From NCBI GenBank assembly GCA_036346225.1, contig JARFIW010001342.1, forward strand, positions 1,353,001 to 1,417,000: a DNA stretch of 64,000 nt, in the 5' to 3' direction. This document shows positions 12,891 through 25,850 of the stretch, in pieces. Numbering within the stretch: position 1 is the first letter of the stretch; the number at the start of each line of letters is the position of its first letter. The DNA comes from Platerodrilus igneus (Eukaryota; Arthropoda; Insecta; Coleoptera; Lycidae). The translations under genes were made by a program, and so were the position numbers. Below the pieces are notes generated by a model, which worked only from the letters and a program-made list of their open reading frames with translations, had not been told where the DNA came from and did not search any database.

Positions 12891-15552
12891 TTAATACGGA
12901 GAAGTGTGAAAAATGTAACTGGCTGAAGTACCTAACCTAGCTTTTGAGGAAGATTTAGTTATATTTTCTTATGCCAATTGCCTTTGCGTTTGTAAGAATT
13001 CCTTATGAACTTAGTAAGACCAAATCTTGGGGTGATTTGATAGAGTTTTGCACAAATAAAATATTCCCAGCGTCTTTAAATAAGGCGATGGTAATTTTTC
13101 GAGAATAATCTGTGCGAAAAAGAAACTGGCCGTAGCTTACCTGGCCTTATCCTTATCCTTAACTAGGTCGATGGTAATTTTTCAAGAAAAATAAGCCTGT
13201 AAAACAAACTGGCTGTAGCTTAACTTGATCTAGTATATTTAGTAAGACACAGGATATTAAAAATTTCATAATGTCATTCTATGGTGTGCAAAGATCTCTT
13301 ATGCTTATGCCAACCTAGTTAGATTTGGTACAACAACGTTTTTTAGAGCATGCCCAAACTAAAAGTACACAACTTCAAAAGATTTAGTTTTCGTCAAACC
13401 AAACGAAGTAGTAATCTCCTTTGACGAAATAAGTTAGAAACTAAGCAGCAGAAATCTTTCAGGGACAAAAAGCGAGACTAACAACAATTTCTCACTAAAT
13501 TTTGCACAGTGAAAACGTCCTCAGCATCGTCAAGTGCGGATGATGACAATTTTTCAAAAAAAAGAAGTGTGAAAATGGAGATGGTCGAAGTTTACCTAGC
13601 CTAGCATATTTATTTCCTTATGTCAATCTCGTGTGTAAGAATTATTCAGGAACTAGGAACATCAAATCTTGCAAGCATCCAAAAAGCGAGACATTGGGAT
13701 TACTTAGGGTAATTTGACTAAATTTTGCACAAATAAAATGTCCCAAGCGTCCTTATATAGACTGATGGTAATTTTTCAAGAAAAATAAGTGCGAAAAAAG
13801 AAAGTGGCTGTATTTTACCTGACCTAGCACTGGATGTTAAAAGATTGAAAATGACAGTTGGGTGAAAATATTTCTAACAGTTGTACTTGCTTATGTCAAC
13901 TTGGTTAAATTTGGCACAACGTTTTTTTGCCATCTCCAAACTAAAGGTATATTTCCTCCAAAGGCTTTGTTATCTTTAAACCAGATGAAGTAAAAATCTC
14001 GTGAGTAGGAACAGCTTAGGAACTTGAGAGTCCCAATCTTTGAAAAAGCCAGAAAACGAAACTAATTATAATTTTTACCTAAATTATGCAGAATAAATGT
14101 GTCCACAGCTTCGTCACATGCGGGTGATAACCATTTTTTAAGTTAAAGATGTGTGAAAAAAAGAACAGGTTGAAATTTACCTAACCTATCCTATTTAGGA
14201 AGATACAGTTGTATTTACCTACGCCAATCTCTTATGTTAGAAATACTTAGGAACTAGGAAGCCCGAATCTTGGTAGCAGCCCGAAAACGAGACTGATTAT
14301 AATTTCTTAGAATGATTTGACTAAAACCTGCGTAAATAAAATGCCCTCAGCGTCCATATATAAAATGCTGATAATTTCTCGAAAATAATAAGTGCGAAAT
14401 TAGAAACTAGCTGTAGCTTATTTGGCCTATCACGTTTAGGAAGCAATGGATGTTAAAAATTTTAAAATGACAACCTATGTAGGTGAAAAGATCTCTAACA
14501 GTTGTTTTTTTATAACTACCCTATTAAATTTGGCACAACAACCTCTAAAGGCTTACATTTTTAAACCAGATGAAGAAATAATACCCTTTGTAGGAATCAC
14601 TTAGAAAAATTGCGAGCTCCAATCTTTAAAAGAGCCAGAGGCGTAACTAATGACAATTTTTGACTAAATTTTGCGCAGTATAATGTTCTAAGCGTCGTCA
14701 AATAAGGGTGATAATTGTAAAGAAAAGGAGGTTTCTTTAAACCACATAAAGTAGTAATTTTTCTTCTAGTAATAACTTAGGAACTAGCGAGCCCCGATCA
14801 TTAAAGGAGCCCGAAAGCTATTTATCACTAAATTTTGCACAATCAAAATGTTCTCACTATCCTCAAATAGCGGCAGTGATAATTTTTTAAGAAAAGGATG
14901 TGCAGAAAAATGAACTGTTAGAAGTTTACCTGGTCTAGCATATTTAGGCAGACACTGGATGTTAAAACCTTCAAAATGTCGGTCTATAAGGGTGCGAACA
15001 CCTCTAACAGTTGTATTTGCTTATGCCAACTTAGTCAAAATTGGCACAATAACGTTTTTTCGGGCATGTCCAAACTAAATGTATACTTCCCCAAAGTGTT
15101 TAATTTTTTTAAACCGGATGAAGTTGTAATCTCATCTGTACGAACAACTTAGGAACTAAGGGAGCCCTAATCTTCGAGGGACCCACCAGGAGAGACAAAT
15201 TACAATTCATAATTAAATTTTGCACAATAAAAACTCCCTCAGCATTGTTAAAAAGGGTTAATGACAATTTTTTAAATAATGGAAATGTGAAAGAGGGAAC
15301 TGGTTGAACCTTTCGTGGCCCAACATATTTAAGAAAACACAGCGGTATGTGCTTAAACCAATGTCATTTCTAAGAATTTCTTAGGAACTTGGAAATCAGA
15401 ACCTTGGAAGCTGCCAAAAAACAAGACAAATTGATTCTTAAGGTAATTCGACTAAATTCTGCACAATTAAAGTTTTCAACGTCCTTAGTGACGGTAAAAT
15501 TTCGAGAAAAATGAGTACGGATAAAATCTGGCTGTAGCTCACTTGCCCCTCT

Positions 15553-16350
15553 GCTTGAAAAATGTTAGGCGAGCATTTTGTACAACAATATGCCCTCCTT
15601 CAGATAATGAATAAAACGTAGACCCGCAGTGTAAGTGTTTTCACACACGTTAAATATCCCTACCTTGCTTGAAACTGCAAGGATTCGGCAAAATTCAAAA
15701 CTTTCAGGTAAAAAGACTCGCTTGCTAGCCAATATAGTAATTTGGGTAAAGCATTGGAAAAAATGTAGTGTATCTGCTTATGATTGGCTCCGTGCCGTAG
15801 TTGGCATGCGTGTGACTACTGAGCCCAAGGTTCTGGGTTCGAATCCCGACACGGGTCCGCTTGAAAAACGTTAGACGAGCATTTTTCACAAAAATACACC
15901 TCGTTCGGATGAGAGGTAAAATGTAGGTCCAGTGTTGTGACTCACGTTAAAGATCCATACCTTGTTTAGTAGGGATTCGGTAAAATTCAAAATTTTCAAG
16001 TAAAAGAACTCGCTTCCTGGTCAATATAGTACTTCAGGTAAAGCATTGGAAAAAATGTAGTGCATCTACTTATGGGCGGTACCGTGCGACTATTATGCAC
16101 CAGGTCCCAGATTTCAATCCCGACACGGTCTGCTTGAAAAATTTTAGACAACAATTTTTCACAAAAATACGCTCTTTTTCGGATGAGAGGTAAAATGTAG
16201 GTCCTGTGTGTGGGTGTTGTCACGCACGATAACGATCCCTATCTGGCTTGGAACAGCAAGGGTTCAACAAAATTCAAAATTTCCAGATGAAAACTCGCTT
16301 CTTGGTCAATGTAGTACCTTCGAGTGGAGCATTAGAAAATCAAATGTAGT
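15553..16350 (+). mobile_element. Head-to-tail SINE trimer
   Basis: Three copies of the tRNA-derived SINE in one direction: ~15553-15780 (lacks the head), ~15781-16072 (complete, A-box-like TGCCGTAGTTGG at 15793-15804, B box GGTTCGAATCC at 15836-15846), and ~16073-16350 (head decayed). Copies 1 and 2 end in the same tail, AATGTAGTGYATCTRCTTATG, so the copies are joined as a unit, not inserted independently. Array-4 sequence resumes just after 16350. Confidence 0.85.
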
Positions 16351-17368
16351 ATAGTTGATTGTGATAACCTGGTTAAATTTGGTACAACAGCGTTTTTTCG
16401 AGCATGAGCAAACTAAACGTATACTTCCTTCAAAGGTTTAGTTTTCTTTAAATCAAATTAAGTAGTAATATTGTATGTACGAATAACTTAGACACTTAGG
16501 CAACTCTAAAATTTGGAGGAACCAGAAAACAAAACGCACTACAACTCTAACTAAATTTTGCACAATGAAAATGTGCTGAGCGTCGTTAAATGGAGGTGGT
16601 GACAATTTTCTTCAGACAAAAGAGTATGAAAAAAGAACTGTTTGAAATTTTCCTATTTTAGCGTATTTGGGAAGACAAAGTTGTATTTGCTTATACCAAT
16701 TTCACTTGTAAGAATAACTTAGTTAGAAAGCCAAAATCTTGGGAGCAGCCGAAAAATGAGACTAACTGTAACGTCTTAAAGTAATTTAACTAAATTTTGC
16801 ACACATAAAATGTGTTCTATGTCCTTACATGAGTAACCATAATTTTTCGAAAAAAATGAGTGCAGAAAAATCTGGCTGTAGTTTATTGGAGCTAGCATAT
16901 TTAACAAGACACTAAATGCTAAAATTTCAAAATGCCAAACCATGGGTTCAGAAGATCTCTAACAGTTGTATTTGCTTATGCCAACCTGGTTAAATTTGAC
17001 ACAACAATGTTTTCTCTGGCATGTCCAAACTAAACGTATACTTCCAGTAAAAGTTTAGTTTTCTTTTAACCAGAAAAGTAGTAACTTCATTTGTACAGAT
17101 AACTTGAGAATTAGGGAGCCCAAACTGTGAACGAGCAAGAAAGCTAGATTAATCACAATTTCTGACTAAATTTTGAACAAGAAAAATGTCCTCAGCGTAG
17201 ATAAATGGGGAGATGGTAATTTTTAAAAAAGGAAGTGTAAAAAAGGAACCCTTTAAAGTTTATCTGGCCAAGCAGATTAGGAAAATACCGTCGATGGTAA
17301 ACATTTTAAAATGACACTGTTTCGAGGTACGAAGAACTCTAAGAGTTGTATTTTCGTAAACCAACTTG

Positions 17369-17554
17369 CTCCCATGCGGATGGTTACCCATTGGGCGCGT
17401 CTGCAGGTGGAGGATAGGAGAAATCCCAGGATATATGACCAAGGGATTGGCTATCTACTCTGGGAAGGATCGTGATAAGCTTATCTCTTTCAGTGACCCA
17501 GTGCCTGAGTGGTATAAGACACACAACATGGTGGAGAGCAAGAGACTGTGCTAG
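17369..17554 (+). pseudogene. 5' open stretch of the 17.4-kb retroposon, unknown
   Basis: The frame is open from the first base of the element to a TAG near 17552, about 61 codons with no ATG at the beginning. It contains IGRVCRWRIGEIPGYM and later FSDPVPEWYKTHNMVESK, which look like real, selected protein sequence, with mixed charge, aromatics and no low complexity. I do not recognise a domain. It may be the translated part of a LINE 5' region. It lies in the same reading frame as the downstream ORF, 355 bp away, so the two could be pieces of one longer ORF broken by decay or internal deletion. Function is not assigned. Confidence 0.4.
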
Positions 17555-17908
17555 AGCGGGGATGAAATCCTCCCCCTAGCCACGTGAAAACGATCCCGCG
17601 AACCAAACCCCTCAGCCCAAGCTGTAGTTTCGTGGGTCTGCACTGAGGTAAACGAAGCCCGTGGGGCAATTCTACAACACCCTGCTGTTGTGGTCATGTC
17701 TCACGGGCAAGAGGATGTGGAGGTCTTGGCTTAACCGCCTGGACCAAGAGAAGACAACCTCGCTAAAAATCCTAAATCCTGTGGCGAAGAACTGAGCCCA
17801 AGGGATGCGTGGCTGGATAGTTGGCCAGTCTTAATCAGTCCAGAACTCGGGGCACAAGGCGGCACCCCGTTTTATTCACGCCTTCCATGCCAACAGGGGT
17901 CACCTGGC

Positions 17909-18442
17909 ATGGTGACCATTTACACCCCTCTTACTCATGGGAACAATTATGACACAGAGAAAACAATAAAAAAACTTGCAGGCACTAGACTGCAAGCAAA
18001 GAGGCTTTCGGGTGCTCAACGTAGAAAGCTGAAGCAAGCCAAGAAAGTCGAAGCTGAGACTTGGACGAAGTCACACTCGTCCACAAAGAAGGTGTCGGTG
18101 CAGAAAGAGAGCGGGGGCAGTGAAAGACCTCGTTCAGAGACTTCCACATCGACACCATCTAGAGGCGTTGGGTAGAACGATACAGCGCCTATTCGGGCGA
18201 TCAAAGTTAGACCCGAAGGAAGTCGATACCCTCTCATCAAGGGACCTGTACTCTGTAATTTGTGGTGCAGGCTTTGCAGATTGGGTATAATACTTAACCA
18301 GGGTCAGCACAATAAGCCTTTTAGGCTGCAGACGCACCTGCCAGGGGGAGTGGTTTTAGTGGGTATGCCGCCAGAAGAGTCCCACACTTTGGCTATAAAA
18401 GCTTTCCACTCCACTGGGTTCGAATTACTATCAAAAAGTTAA
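17909..18442 (+). pseudogene. ORF1-like protein relic of a LINE, one in-frame stop
   Basis: The frame starts at an ATG at 17909 and stays open for 88 codons to a TAG at 18173-18175. It then continues without another stop for about 88 more codons to TAA just before the poly(A) tail. The first part has a basic segment, RLSGAQRRKLKQAKK, then a Ser/Thr/Pro-rich linker. From memory, an LSGAxRR-type basic start is common in ORF1-like proteins of insect LINEs with RNase H; I cannot confirm this without a search. The second part has LPGGVVLVGMPPEESHTL near its end. With no RT segment in 1.09 kb, this is either an internally deleted LINE or a non-autonomous derivative. The single stop makes it a pseudogene unless read through. 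Confidence 0.55.
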
Positions 18443-19265
18443 AAAAAAAAAAATAATAACTCAACTTGCTTAAATTTGGTACAACAATTTTTCAGGCCTG
18501 TCTCCACCAAGCGTTTCCTTTAGGTTTAGTTTTCTTTAAATCGGATGAAGTAGTCATCTCAAATAACTTAGGAACTAGGAATTTCCAATCTTTGAAGAAG
18601 CCAGAAAGAGAAACTAATTACAATTTCTGATTAAATTGTGCGCAGTGAAAATGTCCTCAACATCGTCAAATAGAGGCGATGACGATTTTTTAACAAAAGG
18701 AAGTATGAAATAGAAACTGTTTGAAGATTACCTGGCCTAGAATTTCTAGGAAGACACCGGGTAGTAAAAATTATAAAATGGCAGGTTTTGGAGGTGAGAG
18801 GTTCTCTAACAGTTTTAGACTAAACTTTGAACAAAAAACATGTCTTCAGCATTGTCAAATAGAGGTAATGTCAATTTTTTAAGAAAGAGAAGTGTGCAAA
18901 AGGAGTTGACCCGACCTAACACATCTAGGAAGACTCGGTTGTATATGTTTATGTCCATCACGTTAGTAAGGTGCTAGGAAGCCCAAATTTTAGAATCAGT
19001 CAAAAAGTGAGACTGATTATTTTTTCTTAGAGTAATTTGACCAAGTTTTGCCGATATAAAATGTCCCCAGCGTCCTTAAATAGGGTGATAGTAATTTATC
19101 GAGAAAAATCTGTGAAAAATGAAACTGGCTGTAGCTTACCTCGCCTAGCTCATTTATGAAGACACTTTATGTTAAAAATTTCAAAATAACAGTCTATGTG
19201 AGTGAGAAGACTCTAACAGTGTATCTGCTTATACAAACCTAGTCAAATTTGGCAGAACAAAGCAT

Positions 19266-20750
19266 TTCGATATTCTCAACGGTAAAAATGGAGACTATTT
19301 GGTAGGGTAGTACCAAACGCTTTTTTTACGTATGTGAGGAGCAAAACTGATTAGCCTCAATTTACAGAAGGTAGCTTAATATTTCGAATAACCTCAAACT
19401 ACGTAAACGCCGATTTTTCACAAACCTCTTCCGGGTGAGAGTTGTTCAGGAAAGAATTATTATTCAGATTACTATTTCAGCTTAACAGAAGCTTTTACAC
19501 CCTATCGAAACAACACCAACCCTTCAAAACTATGCGGATTTTCACAAACTGCTAAAAACATATGGAACTTTGCGAAGAGAAAGGGGGTGCAGAGGATAAT
19601 TTCATCGAAGTCCTCGTTCTGACATGCATGACGTTCAATCCTTTAAAACATACGGGATCGTACCTGAAAAACTTTAAACATTTCACGTTCTGAGTACTTT
19701 GTTTTTGTCAGTTTTAAGCTCGAAGAGACCATAAATTAACAGAACAACACCAACTAATAGATGCCCAAAAACCAAAAGGAATATCTATTACACAATTTCT
19801 AATTGAGCTTGGCTTTGAACCAATCTCACTTCCACCCCAACGTATTCCTTGTGAAACAATATGCTGCACAGAAGCTTAGTAGGGCTTATCAGCCCTACTA
19901 ATCCATATCTTATTAGGGTCCGTAAGAAAGAATAGGATTGCACTGACCGTTATCATAAAATCCAAATGATTAGAGTGAGAGGAAAGTGTCACTCTTTCAA
20001 ACGGAGTCATTTCATTGCAGCAAAGTTCTTGGACTGACACCAAATCAGACGTCAATAACCAATGCCCTAGAGTTCGCCGAACAACCTTGCACTTGGGATT
20101 ATACTGTGAGTCATGAACGGGGTTACTGTCTCGCATCGATCGCGTAGGTGGTGATAAAGAAAGTCGTCCAGAAGACAAAGATACTCACATTAAAATTGGG
20201 GAAAGGAAAATGCAAGGGTATTTCCCTTTATTATAAATGAGTTTACCGAGGGTGACTTTTGCAACCCTCAGTTTTAGATTAATATTGTTGTTCGTTCGTA
20301 AATTTCGCATCGGCCTTCAAGTTCACCAGACCTTTTAACCTACAAATTATAATACACAAAAGCGTCGCGCTGGACAATCAAGTGCCCAATAAAAAAAAGA
20401 ATAATGAGTGTGTGTGCTCAGATCTTTTGAATAAATACACAATGAAAAACCTGATAGTGAAAGGTGTACTATAATAAATAGCGTGGATCAAGTGCGCTAG
20501 ACATATTAGGGTGAGGTAAAACAACCGCACCCTTTTGTAACAAATGCAAGCGGAATGCACGCGCAACGCGTGAAAGGCGGGGCCAATAAGGTCAGGGACC
20601 TGCAGTGTCTACCCCCCCAACGAATTATGAATAGTTGGCCCTCATCCCCCGTTTATCTGTCTAAACGCCACTGAACATATTAACCCTATTTTTAATTCTA
20701 CACTGGGATAATTTACCTAATATGGAGGAATAATGAAGAATAATTAGTCG
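19266..20750. other. Spacer between arrays 4 and 5
   Basis: Mostly AT-rich, with a slightly GC-richer patch around 20530-20650. A 100-codon minus-strand frame at 19876-20178 has an ATG and reasonable composition, but I recognise no domain and it has no flanking exon signals that I trust. No repeat of this stretch elsewhere in the window was noticed. Confidence 0.45.
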
Positions 20751-23700
20751 TTACGCTTTCAGGCAGTTTAATGCTTCAGGAATACTCGGGAAGTAACTAA
20801 AGCAGTTCCGGTTTTTCTTTTAAATTTATCAGTTAGTGAACGTTACTAAACGTGATTTTATTCTGATTCTGAACAGAAATAGTAAATACAAACATGAAAT
20901 TAGCGCATAGCCTGAATTTTAGTGTTCAATTAGTACTAATTAGTCCAACGTCCTAAGAATCCTCTTTTTAAATTATCGTTACATCGGGGTTCAACATCTT
21001 CAAGCCCATCCCTTACATACTAGAAACAACTTTTTCACTGATTTCGCATAATTAGTGCTGAATTAGCACCTCTCTCTTCAGAATCGTGGGTGTTAACGCC
21101 CATTTACACCTAATGTGAAAAGAAACAACAAATATTTCCAAAGTCGAACAAGAAAAAAGCTCAATTAGTGCTAGTAGTCCAACAATCCTAAAATCCTTTT
21201 CTTAAATGAAATTAGCGCAAGCCTGAATTTTAGTGCTCAATTAGTACTAATTAGTCCAACGTCGTCATCAGAGGTTCAACATCTTCAAGCCTGTCCCTCG
21301 AATGCTAAAAAATAATATTCTCACTTATAGTTCATAATTAGTGCTGAATTAGCACCTTTCTTTTCGGAATCGTGGATGTTGACACCCACGTACTCTTAAT
21401 GTGAAAACAAACAACAAATATTTCCAAAGTCGAACAAGAAAAAAGCTCAATTAGTGCTAGTAGTCCAACAACCCTAGAAACCTTCTCTTAAATGAATTTA
21501 GTGCAAACCTGAATTTTAGTGTTCAATAGTACTAATTTGCTCAACATCCTTAGAATCCTCTTCTTAAATAATCCTTACTTCAAGATTCAGCATCTTCAAG
21601 CCTGTCCCTCAAATGCTAAAAACAATATTATCACTTACAGTTCATAATTAGTGCTGAATTAGAGGCCCTTCCTCTTCAAAATCGTGAGTGTTAGCACCCA
21701 TCTATATTTAATGTGAAAAGAAACAACAAATATTTCCAAAGTCGAACAAGAAAGAGAACCTCAATTAGTGCTAGTAATCCGACAACCTTAGAATCCTCTT
21801 CTTAAATGAAATCAGCGCAAGTTTGAATTTTAGTGTTCAATTAGTACTAATTAGTCCAGCGTCCTCAGAATCCTTTTTTTAAAGTATCGTTACATCGAGA
21901 TTCAACATCTTCAAGCCTATCCCTCAAATACTAAAAGCAACTTTCTCACTTATAGCTCATAATTAGTGATGAATTAGCACCTCTCTCTTCAGAATCGTGG
22001 GTGTTAACACCTATCTACACTCAATGTGAAATGAAACAAAAAATATTTCCAAAGTCCAACAAGAATGAAGCTCAATTAGTGCTAGTAGTTCAACAACCGA
22101 AGAATCCTCTTCTTAAATGAAATCAGCGCAAGTTTGAATTTTAGTGTTCAATTAGTACTAATTAGTCCAGCGTACTCAGAATCCTTTTTTTAAACTATCG
22201 TTACATCGAGATTGAACATCTTCAAGCCTATCCCTCAAATACTAAAAGCAACTTTCTCACTTATAGCTCATAATTAGTGATGAATTAGCACCTCTCTCTT
22301 CAGAATCGTGGGTGTCAACACCTATCTACACTCAATGTGAAATGAAACAAAAAATATTTCCAAATTCAAACAAGAAGGAAGTTCAATTAGTGCTAGTAGT
22401 CCAACATACCTAGAATCCTCTTCTTAAATGAAATTAGCGCAAAGCCTGAATTTTAGAGCTTCAATAGTACTAATTAGTCCAACTTCCTCAGAATCCTCTT
22501 TTTAAATTATCGTTACATCGAGGTTCAACGTCTTCAAGCCTATCCCTCAAATACTAAAAACAACTTTCTCACTTACAGCTCATAACTAGTGCTGAATTAG
22601 CACCTTTCTCTTCAGAATCGGGGAACAAGAAAAAAGGTCAATTAGTGGTAGTAGTCCAACAACCCTGGAATTCTTTTCTTAAATGAAATTAGAGCAGGCC
22701 TGAATTTTAGTGTTCAATTAGTACTAACTTGTCCAACGTCCACAAAATCCTCTTTCTAAATTATCGTTACATTTTCATGCCTGTCCCTCAAATACTAAAA
22801 ACAACTTTCTCACTTATAGCTCATAAATAGTGCTGAATTAGCACCGCTCCCTTGAGAATCGTAGGTGTTAACACCCATCAACGCTTAATGTAAAAAGAAA
22901 CAACAAATATTTCCAAACTCGAACAAGAAAGAAGCTCAATTAGTGCTAGTAGTTCAACAATCCCAGAATCCTTTTCTTAAGTAAAATTAGCGCCAGCCTG
23001 AATTTTAGTGTTCAATTAGTACCAATTTGTTCAACGTCCTCAGAATTCTCTTCTTAAATTATCGTTACTTCGAGGTTCAACATCTTTAAGCCTGTCCCTC
23101 AAGTGCTAAAAACAACATCCTCACTTATAGCTCTTAATTAGTGCTGAATTAGCACCTCTCTCTTCAGAATCGTGGGTGCTAACCCCCATCCACACTTAAT
23201 GTGAAAAGAAACAACAAATATTTCCTAAGTCGAACAAGAAAGAAGCTCAATTAGTGCTAGTAGCCCAACAAACCTAGAATCCTCTTCTTAGATGAAATTA
23301 GCGCAAGCCTGAAATTTAGTGTTCAATTAGTACTAATTAGTTCAACATCCTCAGAATCTTCTTCTTAAATAATCGTTACTTCGAGGTTCAACATCTTCAA
23401 GCCTGTCCCTCAAATACTAAAAACAACTTTATCACTTATAGCTCATAATTAGTGCTGACTTATCACCTCTCTCTTCAGAATCGTGGGTGTTAGCACCCAT
23501 CAACACTTAAGGTGAAAAAAAACAACAAATATTTCCAAAGTCCAACAATAAAAAAGCTCAATTAGTGCTAGTAGTCCAACAACCCTAAAATCCTCTTCTT
23601 AAACGAAATCAGCTCAAGTCTGAATTTTAGTGTTCAATTAGTACTAATTAGTTCAACGTCCTCAGAATCCTCATCTTAAATAATCGTTACTTCGAGGTTC

Positions 23701-25850
23701 AACATCTTCAAACCTATCCATCAAACGCTAAAAACAATATTCTCATTTATAGTTCATAATTAGTGCTGAATTAGCACCTCTCGCTTCAGAATCGTGGGTG
23801 TTAACACCCATCTACACTAAATGTGAAAAGAAACAACAAATATTTCCAAAGTCGAACAAGAAAGAAGCTCAATTAGTGCTAGTTGTCCAACAACCCTAGA
23901 ATCCTCTTCTTAAATGAAATTAGCGCAAGTCTGAATTTTAGTACTTTATTAGTACTAATTAGTTCAGCGTTCCCGGAATCCTTTACTGCTTTCAGGAATA
24001 TTCGGGAAGTTACTAAAGCATTTCCGGACTTTCTTTTTAATTTATCACCTACTGTTATTGAACGTTGTTAAACGTGATTTTATTTTGATTCTGAACAGAA
24101 ATGGTGAATTAAAACATGAAATTAGTGCACGCCTGAATTTTAGTGTTCAATTAGTACTAATTTGTTCAACGTCCTCAGAATTCTCTTCTTAAATTATCGT
24201 TACTTCGAGGTTCAACATCTTTAAGCCTGTCCCTCAAATGCTATAAACAACATCCTCACTTATAGCTGTTAATTAGTGCTGAATGAGCACCTCTCTCTTC
24301 AGAATCGTGGGTGTTAACACACATCTACACTTAATGTGAATAGAAACGATAAATATTTCCAAAGTCGAACAAGGAAGAAGCTCAATTAGTGCTAGTAGTC
24401 CAACAACCCTAGAATCCTTTTCTTAATTGAAATTAGTGCAAGCCTGAATTTTAGTGCTCAATTAGTACTAATTACTTCAACGTCCTCAGAATCCTCTTCT
24501 TAAATAATCGTTACTTCGAGGTTCAACATCTTCAAGCCTGTCCCTCAAATACTAAAAACAACTTTTTCACTTATAGCTCATAATTAGTGCTGACTATTCA
24601 CCTCTCTCTTCAGAATCGTGGATGTTAGCACCCATCAACACTTAAGGTGAAAAGAAACAACAAATATTTCCAAAGTCCAACAAGAAAAAAGCTCAATTAG
24701 TGCTAGTAGTCCAACAACCTCAAAATCCTCTTCTTAAACGGAATCAGCGCAAGTCTGAATTTTAGAGTTCAATTAGTACTAATTAGTTCAACATCCTCAA
24801 AATCTTCTTCTTAAATAATTGTTACTTCGAGGTTCAACATCTTCATGCCTGTGCCCCAAATGCTAAAAACAACATTCTTACTTATAGTTTATAACTAGTG
24901 CTGAATTAGCACCTCTCTTCAGAATCGTGGGTGTTAGCACCCATCTATATTTAATGTGAAAAGAAACAACAAATATTGCCAAAGTCGAACAAGAAAAAAG
25001 CTCAATTAGTGCTAATAGTCCAACAACGTCAAAATCCTCTTCTTAAATGAAATTAACGCATAGCCTGAATTTTAGTGTTCAATTAATACTAATTAGTCCA
25101 ACGTCCTCAGAATCCTCTTTTTAAATTATCGTTGCATCGAGGTTCAACATCTTTAAACCTGTCCTTCAAATGATAAAAACAACATTCTCACTTATAGTTC
25201 ATAATTAGTGCTGAAGTAGCACCTTTCGCCTCAGAATCGTGGGTGTAAGCACCCCATCTTTATTTAATGTAAAAAGAAACAACAAATATTTCCAAAATGA
25301 ACGAAAAAGAAGCTCCATTATTCCTAGTAGTCCAACAACCCCAGAATTCTTTTCTTAAATGAAATTAGCGCATAGCCTGAATTTTAGTGCTCAATTAGTA
25401 CTAATTAGTTCAACGTCCTCAGAATTCGCTTTTTAAATTATTATTACCTCGAGGTTCAATATCATCAATCCTCATCAAATGTTAAAAACAGCTCTCTCAC
25501 TTGTAGCACATAATTAGTGCTAATATCTTTCCCCAGAATAGTGGGTATTTGGGTTACCCATCTACACTAGAAGTGGGAAGGCAACGTCGAATCTTTCCAA
25601 AGTCAAGTACAAAGGTCGCTCAATCTGTGGTACAACATCCTCAGATTGCTATTCTTAAATTATCATTACATCGAAGTTCAACATCATCAAGCCTCTCCCC
25701 AGAATGCTAAAAATAACTTCTTGTCATAGATGACAATTAGTGCTTTAAGTCTCCCTTCAAAATTGCTGTTGTTAAGATTACACATCTACGCTTAATGTGG
25801 AAAAGAACGCAAAAGTCCCTCAATTAGTGCCAATTAGTTCAACATCCTCA
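20750..25850 (+). repeat. Tandem array 5, ~310-bp satellite with three palindromes per unit
   Basis: CAACAAATATTTCC or close variants begin at about 21126, 21412, 21724, 22035, 22346, 22900, 23211, 23523, 23833, 24349, 24659, 24967 and 25279, a basic period near 310 bp with two longer gaps. Each unit carries ATTAGTACTAAT, GTGCTGAATTAGCAC and GGGTGTTAACACCC or slightly changed versions. The end near 25850 abuts the truncated integrase of the gypsy element. Confidence 0.93.
23985..24115 (+). repeat. Second copy of the array-5 leader inside the array
   Basis: This segment (TCAGGAATATTCGGGAAG, AACGTGATTTTATT, CTGAACAGAAATGG) matches the start of the array at ~20778-20895. It marks a higher-order block boundary: the array was duplicated together with its left edge. 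Confidence 0.8.

Larger units (their letters stand above)
17369..18461 (+). mobile_element. Poly(A)-tailed retroposon inserted in array 4
   Basis: A 1.09-kb, relatively GC-rich block ends in a 13-bp A run at 18441-18453 followed by TAATAAC. It is flanked by CAACTTG at 17362-17368 and 18462-18468, and removing it rejoins the array-4 sequence (CCAACTTG then TTAAATTTGGTACAAC). A tail plus target duplication is the signature of LINE-type target-primed insertion. It carries two open stretches in the same frame, annotated separately. Confidence 0.85.
12895..19265 (+). repeat. Tandem array 4, degenerate ~600-bp unit
   Basis: TTGTATTTGCTTATGCCAAC plus TAAATTTGGNACAAC recurs near 13300, 13890, 14505, 15020, 16365, 16975, 17355/18465 and 19220. 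Each unit has two related halves, one carrying AAACTGGCTGTAGCTTACC and one carrying AACTGGTTGAAGTTTACC, with TTAGGAACTAG and AAATTTTGCACAA in both, so the unit itself arose by an older duplication. It is interrupted by the SINE trimer and by the 1.09-kb retroposon. Confidence 0.88.

Noticed and set aside
19876..20178. A 100-codon minus-strand frame as a host gene
   Set aside because: No domain, no splice context and no supporting repeat of codon bias; kept only as a note in the spacer.
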